A DNA stretch of 64,000 nucleotides from Legionella sainthelensi. Lineage in GTDB: Bacteria > Pseudomonadota > Gammaproteobacteria > Legionellales > Legionellaceae. A model generated the notes under the pieces. That model made no database searches. It saw only the letters and a list, made by a program, of their open reading frames with translations, and was not told the origin of the DNA. The stretch lies in NCBI RefSeq assembly GCF_900637685.1, contig NZ_LR134388.1, forward strand, positions 2,367,501 through 2,431,500, given 5' to 3'. Numbering within the stretch: the stretch's first letter is position 1; the number at the start of each line of letters is the position of its first letter. The position numbers were made by a program, and so were the translations under genes. This document shows, piece by piece, positions 59,101-64,000 of the stretch.

Positions 59101-59816
59101 TTTTCCGTACACAACAGTTTCTCAAAAATATAGAGCAAATTAATGTTCATGATTTTGAGTCTTATCTTAATGATACAGGATACCAAGAAAGTGAGCCTGG
59201 AAAAAAGCTGGCCTTGATGCAACGATCTCTTCAGCATATGGTTTCCCGACTCAATCAGTGTATGAATAATTGTTCTGAAAATGTTACTCCCTTTTCTGAT
59301 GAAGGAGCGCGAGAGCTTACAAATTTTTTGGTTCATTTTCGGATGGAGATAAAATTTCGTAGAAAAATAATGGAGAACTTTGAGGATATGCAGGACTGTG
59401 AAGACGCGATTATTTTGGTGAATAATATTCTTACTAATCTTTACTTAATTGAAAGCCACAGAAAATTTCTTTATCAAGATAACAAAGGTAAAATGCCGCG
59501 CAGTATCATTCAAACCTATGATCGAGAAATTTCAGAATGCGCTGTAGAGATTCCTTTCTTTGAACAATCACTTATAAAGCTAAATACTACTTTAGAGCAA
59601 TTGAACGCTAAGAAACCTACTAATATAAGGGCTGAAGCAGTGATGCCTCTGAAGAGTAATGTTCTCGGAAATTTACCAACTTTAGACATGAGTATCAATG
59701 AATTTAATGTTGCAAAAAAATGTACGGCTCAATTCAAGCAAGAATTGCAAAAAATTAAAGCCCAAAATGAAAACCAGGAATCAGTAGGCTGGGTCTATTC
59801 AAGCAAATCTCACTAA
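50151..59816 (+). CDS. Giant protein: possible CE-clan-like N-terminus and SF2/DUF3638-like ATPase
   Basis: This 3221-aa protein is one of the longest bacterial frames expected. I use ATG 50151 with AAGGTGG upstream. Residues 100-235 carry H115 (GGWIGHAVLYEF), N135/D138 (YNTGDG), Q225/Q227 and C232 (GQMSGTCSQAV), the H-N/D-Q-C order of CE-clan cysteine hydrolases. Residues 1876-2461 hold a motor: Walker A MGGGKSK (K1880), DEVD (2007-2010), GCTGT (2293-2297), DQSHTYGGD (from 2423) and QGVLRLRG (R2459, R2461). This series matches the fungal and bacterial DUF3638/DUF3645 proteins. Coiled-coil-like helices fill about 2520-3200. No signal peptide or membrane segment. It looks more GC-rich than nearby genes. 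Function unknown. Confidence 0.75.
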   Translation: MKNPNLSFIDRDKLFSHIHNDAHLTGSRYLEGMTLSQTIGSLYEYVSSLKEPSSDYEQFNLSQLTANLVFLKELVQDLDNATDAFPEHIVEKIINRVALLPLGSQFFIPGGWIGHAVLYEFEKTEEGRLRFNIYNTGDGAEYHAKVVDLQANRFHAAKSFEFKDNPNLEWLRLFVRDLIYLKHIPSAQKMTESGKKTLYATILRKIPFLEGKEIIPQTNNDLIIQGQMSGTCSQAVIECMMNACIFEADKRRLFLFNYKLDNLKEYYKWVIDLEEAEQSTGRYHQLILAAEQLLAITSHDPSLYKEQELIKSILLDCQERYRILQDKTHSAFVPHEQTVLFPTLLKEPETLTYNTSAKDSDAYTILQLREKKNFFHKMSLDCQDAFYTTKSHEDYQKKQQYLTQTFQECLTLQTALYGERGHPDAETIVTTLGYLSALGNLAAAHGAVSFQKLIQCHIKTYLAVNKSNPFLISEDSQVMKRFDLICKSYESPDKHLLISEALNICFQEVEDFGHPKIWREFLIKNRDIAAKLHITTHGIDEEYDKGVLVRHALINLLNSDKKDTILLALRTFIEQNYPDALVDHTRSMEQLDRLCTFNRCMVYALSQITESLSTVQTRSSFQYESGTVWSVQDYWGLSQYTKNTFDAAAPSSLVDGHHLPREDIFLRLESLFKSKCPESINEVICTLNPEHTDYLMHKALLEAYYSGRYRVANILNFFSNNPLLLSRPEGLFALRSAFFSVGAMDDFKTYTASAEYNLSDFFQKTTRIIHKGNPELALKLYTLYLKTCLFSNLIPAFDYHTDSTTHSLVMDSEHYKQELIRLMYSLNCHNSVSVKMIRDFYELVTSIQPGLIQFDPLSERIFFTEAKSKIQQAIQSDPLVFQDYLKERFPNKTYDTSLFPLVLVQGQIFDIETGILQEESDLIEVTTPPILKDNTLFMSLFPNVGRILRHPFLEYYEFSVDGEHYRVSLNAQHSNQLEIERRSPIRAGDPSEYRIWRYLPKNQLDGKQFIQTVLNQQHDFWLDSQNGDLLITDKQNHPIYLIESKRGCITLLREQQGGILLTKSPCFTATGAFEGNLFTETRLLKDGTIHIHLARYGLDLVSDVKNSQELFLGGEKKYRLRLPSDFIPGFSQWLHFAATNCPSEQFVLIPFKPFVIDEHSPNKSDYYRYKLDTEGKLDNGDTNCVHFRIAVDEQKSLKPSNLNEALYLMYVSMGAQNFTKALDYLKLIQSQFCHEKMDETTGTILNWMMFSLPNAQYAPQKCRIHTPESIALKLQIYECLHGFARMPGYKPKPESEIKNFLDKQWPQEITRLYAEYIHREKKTPYDFLLTPEQEENLLLDLSHRLEKMSGVHSFRHAQLNHHKYVLLYQNYCKQREDLHHLGTKVPVALDKLIERLELKINHQEPIYYAKSVVAELQLVLPELKSYFSTKNAVKEPAELMVKRLLAGEELEHSDDQFLLLYHFMRHEKNPDVLKTLNQFLEKKLLGLLCSGNSLTFNNNEVTSGLEKKTIKITDESLLEGDGNGQALAFYNGLYRASLLLLKPHTLPESIDDYMAFSQFKRLVNAEPEIVFNKEALITLVSDIPFPEEHKQPNLLRQKIQPSSKFFELNLPSSNNWCKLLGLEPQTVRDCDDFSAEFLEIEAAGLPITKALQAHADLENRAGEKKRHLKAETLKHFIIDFLAHEEQNRHVLTELSERLSEYYAEVSSIKEAFAHEIVQSVNRAANQYGWSERRLAARQKNLDLDDLLLLYIRQDPNEYAKALGLSLSGVDNDPAMEYILKIQEDLRRYLLISLDFQKTQRLHSLTLSVVQDWSSDSFKKLCVAAAAQNTITADDSPVLLVFQYLENMLIRADQKATLDTFFSGAAKDNGTILQMIMGGGKSKVILPLSALLKSEGHNLTVIEVPSSMFASNVYDLNQTTQRFECVGHPFIITRDTLNDVGEMEATFHHLLHVISHREYLITTPESMQCLILKYVEILHLKPDNWEQKILWLDRILRIFKYQADFLIDEVDTVTDVKKELNFVLGKEKSIPQFQAKWVLEVYRSLENHDPEYFKRLLSGSNVNEESRQYFIDALDQKNRSLIKLYERYSRDAILSYLNSGHPSLGEIGALSYDDKEFLTLLREELDCFLPLTLGKRNYEHYGISKTSHYAIPYKNSMVPKEGSKFGNYLTAINCTIQMVKANGVPFELIQKEIEQVLTLAEKDYLSHLSLKGINDSREVRRFKERYALPADCDLKKMLINPEQYNRLYQQLAFHSDMIHHVLDTKIFPTIPMEEHYISCNAAEHLIFLEKSKKGCTGTTWNYRASPLHLAPGSNVGSIGEIKAVMKEKNTSIIYASSDDLLTAIERNQACNALIDVGGWMRSHANLEAARKIALVPRVAQTFTYVFFYHDNVLSAISTNSADTTIYKVSDLPPIAAQHYFTFYDQSHTYGGDILQPSNAHALITVEQDTLRHQFDQGVLRLRGYLDGQQTVTVLAPLSMNEIQNIGSLYDKLTENEHACIIRDNFTYALQSLHNAVKNDLFSRLLAIPSEHAVAKQELFKLWEQFFITPVSTELQVLYPGVPTAQDTELLLKRQAAVQKSVWIDAIKSLNLSQEEQISFLSQLDGLCAQGIKQCSSSVLYVDRNTAANADVAVENQLHTEAENEIAAEIENETELFLKKAITPQKKQALELSLQNRSLLDTRGTIFMSENFCKTTQEADLSIRNKTFQNFLCFLDTMGCIQVIAVTPEEISLSNEQFPLNAWVINMDLQCIRGHVPQNLSEEQTREWARLQEQVLFFSGNFRALNQRVALGNSSPLWCMEETQKKLEFLTTTILPFQWHSPLQQREYQRFAANDFSFALAEIMEQEPKMLPYQWYEPFLERSQEEIKQEMNEKLVKIEQLQHHLKHHFDEPSIEAFMVYANIHSHLSDMAKNAGLLDDLDVKNMLEKAALYERQAIKLKNAYSGFKLAAIRAEEISKTFADLDKLFDMVQTADCDAEEILISILVFRTQQFLKNIEQINVHDFESYLNDTGYQESEPGKKLALMQRSLQHMVSRLNQCMNNCSENVTPFSDEGARELTNFLVHFRMEIKFRRKIMENFEDMQDCEDAIILVNNILTNLYLIESHRKFLYQDNKGKMPRSIIQTYDREISECAVEIPFFEQSLIKLNTTLEQLNAKKPTNIRAEAVMPLKSNVLGNLPTLDMSINEFNVAKKCTAQFKQELQKIKAQNENQESVGWVYSSKSH

Positions 59817-59873
59817 ACAAATTTTATATTTTAATATATTTAAACTCAATGAGTTAATTGCATGAATATGTGC

Positions 59874-60560
59874 TTACTTGGCTGGGTTTTTCCAATTTGG
59901 AACCCAATGACCGGCATCTTGTAATGCTTCATAATGTTGAGTTTGTAGTGTTGAAGCGTCTAGCATATTCTTCACCAGTGTTTCGTCAGGATTTATTTTT
60001 TGGAACTCTTGCCAAGCTTTTTGCTGTGATTTCTTGTTGGGGTAAATATCCCAAAATTGATTGAACTGCGTATATAAAAATAAATAATTATTATTTATAT
60101 TATGAGGTAGGACGGTTTTTTCCTGTTCACCTATGTCGGCTTTTGCGGGCTGATGGCCAGAAAACCCTGTGTTTTCAATGAATTTTGATGGCTTGGCTGA
60201 GACGGGTTGAGATGACGGTTTTGTGACGGCTTTTTTTTGCGCACAATAATCCCTAATTGCTAAATTACATTTTAAAATAAGTTGCTTTTCTTCAGATTGA
60301 AATTGAATAAGCCCGGCACGTTCTAGTCCTGCCAAAGCACGCCTGATTTGTGCCCGAAAAAAACTGGAACTTTTAATGCCTTGATGTGGTTCTACATAGA
60401 GCTGTTCGGCAATCGACTGACAGCTAATACCTCGCTCTATACCAACGAGACATGTCTTTACATTCATATAAGGCCTAATCCCTCTTAAAGAGGCTAACTG
60501 CTGAATGTGGGGTAACCCACATAAAGCCCCTAATTCTTCTTCATTAATCATGAAGTGCAT
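59874..60560 (-). CDS. LvrA-like / replication-initiator-like regulator
   Basis: This 228-aa protein has an N-terminal winged-helix part (about 1-115; FFRAQIRRALAGLERAGLI). The C-terminal stretch FWDIYPNKKSQQKAWQEFQK to GHWVPNWKNPAK is typical of phage/ICE replication-module proteins. I associate the start (MINEEELGALCGLPHIQQL) with LvrA of Legionella integrative elements, from memory only. GAGGAC precedes the ATG. It is divergent from a C2/LexA-type repressor, as in prpA-lvrA pairs. Confidence 0.6.
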   Translation of the reverse strand: MHFMINEEELGALCGLPHIQQLASLRGIRPYMNVKTCLVGIERGISCQSIAEQLYVEPHQGIKSSSFFRAQIRRALAGLERAGLIQFQSEEKQLILKCNLAIRDYCAQKKAVTKPSSQPVSAKPSKFIENTGFSGHQPAKADIGEQEKTVLPHNINNNYLFLYTQFNQFWDIYPNKKSQQKAWQEFQKINPDETLVKNMLDASTLQTQHYEALQDAGHWVPNWKNPAK

Positions 60561-60600
60561 TTTGTCCTCTTCATTTCCTTGAACCGAGAATAAAAAACCA

Positions 60601-60673
60601 TATCGTGCTTAATTGCTCGATACGTGCATAAAAAATAATAAGTTAACACATATTGAGAATTAATCAATATGTG
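60601..60673. promoter_or_regulatory. Palindromic operator region between the LvrA-like and PrpA-like genes
   Basis: CACATATTGA (60647-60656) and its exact complement TCAATATGTG (60664-60673) form a 10-bp inverted repeat with a 7-bp spacer. A weaker pair TATCG/CGATA lies at 60601-60605 and 60618-60622. Both sit in the divergent promoter region, so autorepression is expected. Confidence 0.65.
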
Positions 60674-60712
60674 CTATTCTATTTTTTAAAAATTACTTGT
60701 GTGCAAACGGAT

Positions 60713-61396
60713 ATGAGCATTAAAGAAAAAATTGGTAACCGAATTAGGAATGAACGTCTTGCTAAAGGGCTAACTCGAAAAGCGCTTGCCGAGCTTACTG
60801 AGAATCTAAAAGTTTCACGGATTAACAATTATGAACGCGGAGAACGCACTCCTGGGCCTAATGAAATAAAACAACTGGCGCATGCATTGGAGGTTGCCCC
60901 TGCTTTCTTAATGTGTTTGTCGGATGACAAACAAGGAAAGCTAAAACAAGCTCCTGGGTTAGGTGCTTTGATTCCTATTTTAGATTTTAAACAAGCCTGT
61001 AATCCTGAACCAATCATTCATGACATTAAGAATGAAAGTTATTCCAAACAAGTGATGCTGATTCCCATAAATGCTCCACTGGCTGAACGCGTTGGCGAGC
61101 ATGTTTTTGCCCTGGAAATAAAAGACGACAGCATGTATCCCGAATTAAAAGTTAAAGATGTGGCTGTTGTGGATCCCCATACTCCACCTAATCCTGGAGA
61201 TTTTGTGGTGGCTAAATTAGAACAAGATAATGAAGTCATTATTCGCAAATACAAACAATTATCTGCTTCAAAATCAGCTTTAGAATTTGAGCTCATTGCA
61301 CTTAATCCAGATTGGGCCAATGTTCAGGTTGGTAAAGAAACCCACGGTATCATTATTGGTACACTAATTAGTCTAACTAGAGCATTGAAAATTTAG
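60713..61396 (+). CDS. C2/LexA-like repressor with S24 peptidase domain (PrpA-like)
   Basis: This 227-aa protein has an XRE helix-turn-helix (about 6-62, RNERLAKGLTRKALAELTE, SRINNYERGERTPGP). A C-terminal S24 domain follows with catalytic Ser in KDDSMYPELKVKD and Lys in VIIRKYKQL, so damage-induced self-cleavage is plausible. I chose ATG 60713. It is divergent from the LvrA-like gene and probably binds the palindrome between them. Confidence 0.82.
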   Translation: MSIKEKIGNRIRNERLAKGLTRKALAELTENLKVSRINNYERGERTPGPNEIKQLAHALEVAPAFLMCLSDDKQGKLKQAPGLGALIPILDFKQACNPEPIIHDIKNESYSKQVMLIPINAPLAERVGEHVFALEIKDDSMYPELKVKDVAVVDPHTPPNPGDFVVAKLEQDNEVIIRKYKQLSASKSALEFELIALNPDWANVQVGKETHGIIIGTLISLTRALKI

Positions 61397-61409
61397 CAGC
61401 CACGGTAAA

Positions 61410-61431
61410 AACACTATTTATTTTCAGTGTT
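61410..61431 (+). terminator. Weak hairpin after the repressor gene
   Basis: AACACT and AGTGTT form a six-bp stem with a ten-base loop, 14 bases after the stop. No U-tract follows. The next 290 bases to 61725 show nothing else. Confidence 0.4.
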
Positions 61432-61725
61432 GTCTATGTAATACAACCCAATTGTCGTTGACGAAGGTTAATTCTATTTTTATTATCTTAAGGCAGAGGA
61501 TAACTCAGTTGGAGAGGATCATGGCACTAATAAAGAGATTTAGAATGATTCAAACACTTTAATAATACCCCCCACTCAAATTCTTTCAATAATTCTTTTT
61601 CTTGTTGCCAGGACAATAATATATCAATAGCACATAGCTATTTATTAAATTGAACAACACATTAAAAATCAATCGGTTAATGAGCGACAGACACCTTAAT
61701 GTTTGATAAAATTTGTCCCTACTAA

Positions 61726-61801
61726 AGGCACATAACTCAGTGGTAGAGTGCTGTTCTTACTTTACGGAAGTCGCTCGGTTCGATTCCAGCTGCGCCCACC
61801 A
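61726..61801 (+). pseudogene. Decayed tRNA (Val-like, apparent anticodon TAC)
   Basis: A 76-nt tRNA-like sequence with CTCAGTGGTAGAG D-arm, GGTTCGATTCC T-loop and encoded CCA. The acceptor stem (AGGCACA against TGCGCCC) has two mismatches, the T-stem two, the anticodon stem a T-T pair, and base 37 is T. A tRNA pseudogene or old attachment-site remnant. Confidence 0.6.
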
Positions 61802-62141
61802 CTCCTGATTTACGCACTCCAAATATCTCGTAATATCTTCAATGAAAAAGATAAATTAGCGGTTTCAATAGGACGTGAAGGGTTTAGGTTCACTCTTTGC
61901 CAGAACTGATTTATCAAGTCAGACCAAGACTTGGCAGCTTATCTTTGTTTTTATTTTAGGTCTAATATTGGATCAGCCTCTCTTGTTTTAATTCAAATTA
62001 CATTAACATTACAAAGGCTAGTGCGCTTTTCCATCCAAAAAATGAGTTAGTAACCCTCCGATAACATACACCACAGACAAAATTTATTTGTTGTGACCTA
62101 TCCCCTAAATTAGTACCACTTCTTTGATGAGATTCATTATC

Positions 62142-62960
62142 CTATGCCACCTTTCTTGCGTATTCAACAGGAGGCATATAATTTAGAGAGCTATGAGGTC
62201 GAACATTATTGTAGTGTTTACGCCATTGTTCAATCTCAAATCGTGCTTCCTCCATTGTTCGAAACCAGTGCTGATTAAGGCATTCATTTCTGAATTTCCC
62301 GTTTAAGCTCTCAACAAACGCATTTTGAGTTGGTTTTCCTGGTTGAATAAACCCTAAAGTGACATTCGTTTCTTTGCTCCAGAAAAACATCGCTTTACTA
62401 GTAAATTCTGTACCATTATCACAAATCACTTTAATAGGCTTATTTCTTTGCTCAATAAGTTGGTCTAAAAAGCGAGCCACTTGTTTGCCACTGATTGAGG
62501 TAGATATTAGCTGGCCAACCATTTCACGAGAATAATCATCCACTACATTCAATATTCGAAATCGTCTCCCATTGCTAAGTTGATCCGATACAAAATCCAT
62601 CGACCAACGCTGGTTTGGTGCAGAAGGAACTTCCATTGGTTGGCGAGGACGAGTCAGTTTTTTCCTTTTCTTTGTTCGAACTTGAAGTCCCTCCTCAGTG
62701 TATAATCGATAAGTATGCTTCTTATTCTGAACCAAGCCTTCAGCTTTAAGTAGTCCATGAAGAATTAAATAACCATAGGCCGGATATTGTGCGGCTAAAA
62801 CCTTGAGTCGTGTTCTGGCCTTCTCATCCGTACGTGGTTTACATTGATAACGAAATGCTATGCGGCTTAATCCTGCCAGCTTGCAAGCTACTCGCTCACT
62901 CAACTTAAAGAAACATATTAGGTGCTCGATGATCGACTTTCTTGCTGCTGGCTTCACCAC
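62142..62960 (-). CDS. IS407-type transposase OrfB
   Basis: This 272-aa rve-type catalytic subunit has DDE residues in WSMDFVSDQL, VICDNGTEFTS and NAFVESLNGKFRNECL, with the SERVACKLAGLSRIAFRYQ start. Overlap with orfA of 7 bases suggests programmed -1 frameshifting to make OrfAB. Intact. Confidence 0.95.
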   Translation of the reverse strand: MVKPAARKSIIEHLICFFKLSERVACKLAGLSRIAFRYQCKPRTDEKARTRLKVLAAQYPAYGYLILHGLLKAEGLVQNKKHTYRLYTEEGLQVRTKKRKKLTRPRQPMEVPSAPNQRWSMDFVSDQLSNGRRFRILNVVDDYSREMVGQLISTSISGKQVARFLDQLIEQRNKPIKVICDNGTEFTSKAMFFWSKETNVTLGFIQPGKPTQNAFVESLNGKFRNECLNQHWFRTMEEARFEIEQWRKHYNNVRPHSSLNYMPPVEYARKVA

Positions 62961-63217
62961 TTTTTTGATAATACATCCTTCATTGCCTCTAGCTCCAGGA
63001 GCTTATCTGCCAACAGTTTTTTAAGATTAACATTCTCTGATTCAAGCTCACGAAGACGCTTGGCCTCATTCACTTCAAGGCCAGCATACTTACTTCGCCA
63101 ATTGTAAAATGTGCCTGACGAAATTCCATAGTCTCGACATATCTCTTCGACCTTTATACCTGCTTCATGCGATTTGATTGCTTTTATAATTTGTTCTTCT
63201 GTGTAACGCTTTTTCAC
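62954..63217 (-). CDS. IS407-type transposase OrfA
   Basis: This 87-aa DNA-binding protein has an HTH (YTEEQIIKAIKSHEAG, EICRDYGISSGTFYNWRSKY) and a leucine-zipper tail (LRELESENVNLKKLLADKLL). AAGGAGATC precedes the ATG. Standard length. Confidence 0.95.
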   Translation of the reverse strand: MKKRYTEEQIIKAIKSHEAGIKVEEICRDYGISSGTFYNWRSKYAGLEVNEAKRLRELESENVNLKKLLADKLLELEAMKDVLSKKW

Positions 63218-63462
63218 TTTGAGATCTCCTTTTGGTTTAGTTTATCGGAAATCTCATCTATGTCATGGCATTATTTTTTGGGGATAGGTCAATCTTCTAA
63301 AGTAACTCTTACGAACAAAATAGAGTTAGTAAGACTAATGGAAAATAGTTACGAGTTTCCTATTAATGTGAATCCTGAATTTCTAAAATAAAAATCTCAA
63401 TTAATATTTCTATCTAACGAACCGGTTCCAATTTTCAGACGCTACCTCCACTATAATCAAAT

Positions 63463-64000
63463 TTAGGAGTTATCTACTAAAGTTATCTTACTCTTCTCTG
63501 GCATTGTAGAAAAAAGCACAGCAATCGAACTAATAGATAAAATAATAAGTATTATGGATACATCTAAAAGACTATCGTTCCTTATTAATGTACCCAGATA
63601 ACTACCCGCGGCAAAAAAACCTATCATTAGCAAGCTTCGGATTGAAGATGCAGCACCTCTCTGTTCCTCATAGCATTGTAACGCTCTTGATGAGCTTGCT
63701 CCCCATAATAAAGCCGCACAAAAAAGATAAAATCCAAATGCCAATGAGGTAAAAATCGGGTTATAAATGCCCGTAAAATGCAATCCTAGTAATATTGCTC
63801 CACTAAAGGTTGATAATTTAGTGCCCATACGAAGAAGTCTATCAATTCCCAATTTATTCAGCAGACGAGACGCTAATGTTGTGCCCATAATGAAAAAAGA
63901 TGCGCTTAACGCCATTAAAAAACCAACTTTATCAGCAGATAAATGCATTGTATTTTCATATAAAAATGGAGCAATAGTTAAGAAACACCATTGACCGCAA
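63463..64000 (-). CDS. MFS drug-efflux-type transporter (Bcr/CflA-like), partial
   Basis: The frame is open to the window edge, so the 5' part is missing. The visible 178 residues cover about six helices of the C-terminal half of a major-facilitator protein (APFLYENTMHLSADKVGFLM, then RGAASSIRSLLMIGFFAAGSY), resembling Bcr/CflA multidrug transporters. It lies 171 bp beyond the IS407-type element. The substrate is unknown. Confidence 0.75.
   Translation of the reverse strand, partial: CGQWCFLTIAPFLYENTMHLSADKVGFLMALSASFFIMGTTLASRLLNKLGIDRLLRMGTKLSTFSGAILLGLHFTGIYNPIFTSLAFGFYLFCAALLWGASSSRALQCYEEQRGAASSIRSLLMIGFFAAGSYLGTLIRNDSLLDVSIILIILSISSIAVLFSTMPEKSKITLVDNS

Larger units (their letters stand above)
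62094..63291 (-). mobile_element. IS3-family (IS407-type) insertion sequence
   Basis: The element is 1198 bp, with ends TGACCTATCCCC on both sides in inverted orientation (62094 and 63291) and two overlapping genes orfA and orfB. The four-base flanks (GTTG left, ATCT right) differ, so no target duplication is visible. Confidence 0.92.

Overview
The window comes from a chromosome of the genus Legionella (Gammaproteobacteria), probably not L. pneumophila. The clearest marker is a near-textbook Mip protein at 16839-17540. Supporting signs are a CsrA of the Legionella housekeeping type, a mevalonate pathway, several effector-like genes and AT-rich DNA.

Layout. (1) 112-10507: a P4-like integrative element of about 10.3 kb in the 3' end of tRNA-Leu(CAA). 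It holds a tyrosine integrase, an AlpA regulator, a Zn-finger/Toprim primase, a DUF3987 ATPase, a gene carrying iteron-like repeats, a terminase-small-subunit-like protein, three small secreted proteins, an XRE regulator with two palindromic operators, a DUF3800 protein and a membrane protein. A 25-bp copy of the tRNA 3' end closes it at 10483-10507, followed by a decayed ISL3 end. (2) 10700-13111: an ADP-ribosyltransferase-like effector candidate with a PmrA-box-like promoter, plus a small unknown gene. (3) 13600-47695: mostly core genome. It covers ampG, mip, sdaA, a YopJ-like candidate, tilS-accA, a phosphopantetheinyl transferase, birA, csrA, a glycan-lipid pair, a POT transporter, lipA, a DsbD-like protein, phaC, cbpA-cbpM, ftsB, mevalonate genes, cpoB-pal and an Mla-type lipid transport operon. 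(4) 47807-63291: an accessory zone after three tRNA genes (Lys, Lys, Arg). It holds nested mobile-element debris, an intact ISL3-family IS, a giant 3221-codon ATPase gene, a LvrA-like/PrpA-like regulatory pair with a palindromic operator, a decayed tRNA and an IS3-family (IS407-type) IS. (5) 63463-64000: an MFS transporter gene cut by the window edge.

How the genes work together: mvaK1/mvaD and mvaA/mvaK2 are two separated blocks of one isoprenoid pathway. MlaE-F-D plus a lipoprotein form a phospholipid transport system next to the Tol-Pal genes pal and cpoB. accA, the phosphopantetheinyl transferase and birA all serve fatty-acid or carrier-protein metabolism. The integrase, AlpA, primase, ATPase and iterons form a self-replicating satellite-like module.

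The strongest leads are the cholera-toxin-like ADP-ribosyltransferase with a PmrA-type promoter, a YopJ-type H-D-Q-C protein beside sdaA, and the giant protein that joins a possible CE-clan cysteine-hydrolase N-terminus to an SF2/DUF3638-like motor. Four single-base homopolymer deletions break lipA, mvaK2 and a methyltransferase. Their shared pattern suggests sequencing error rather than true decay, at least for lipA and mvaK2.
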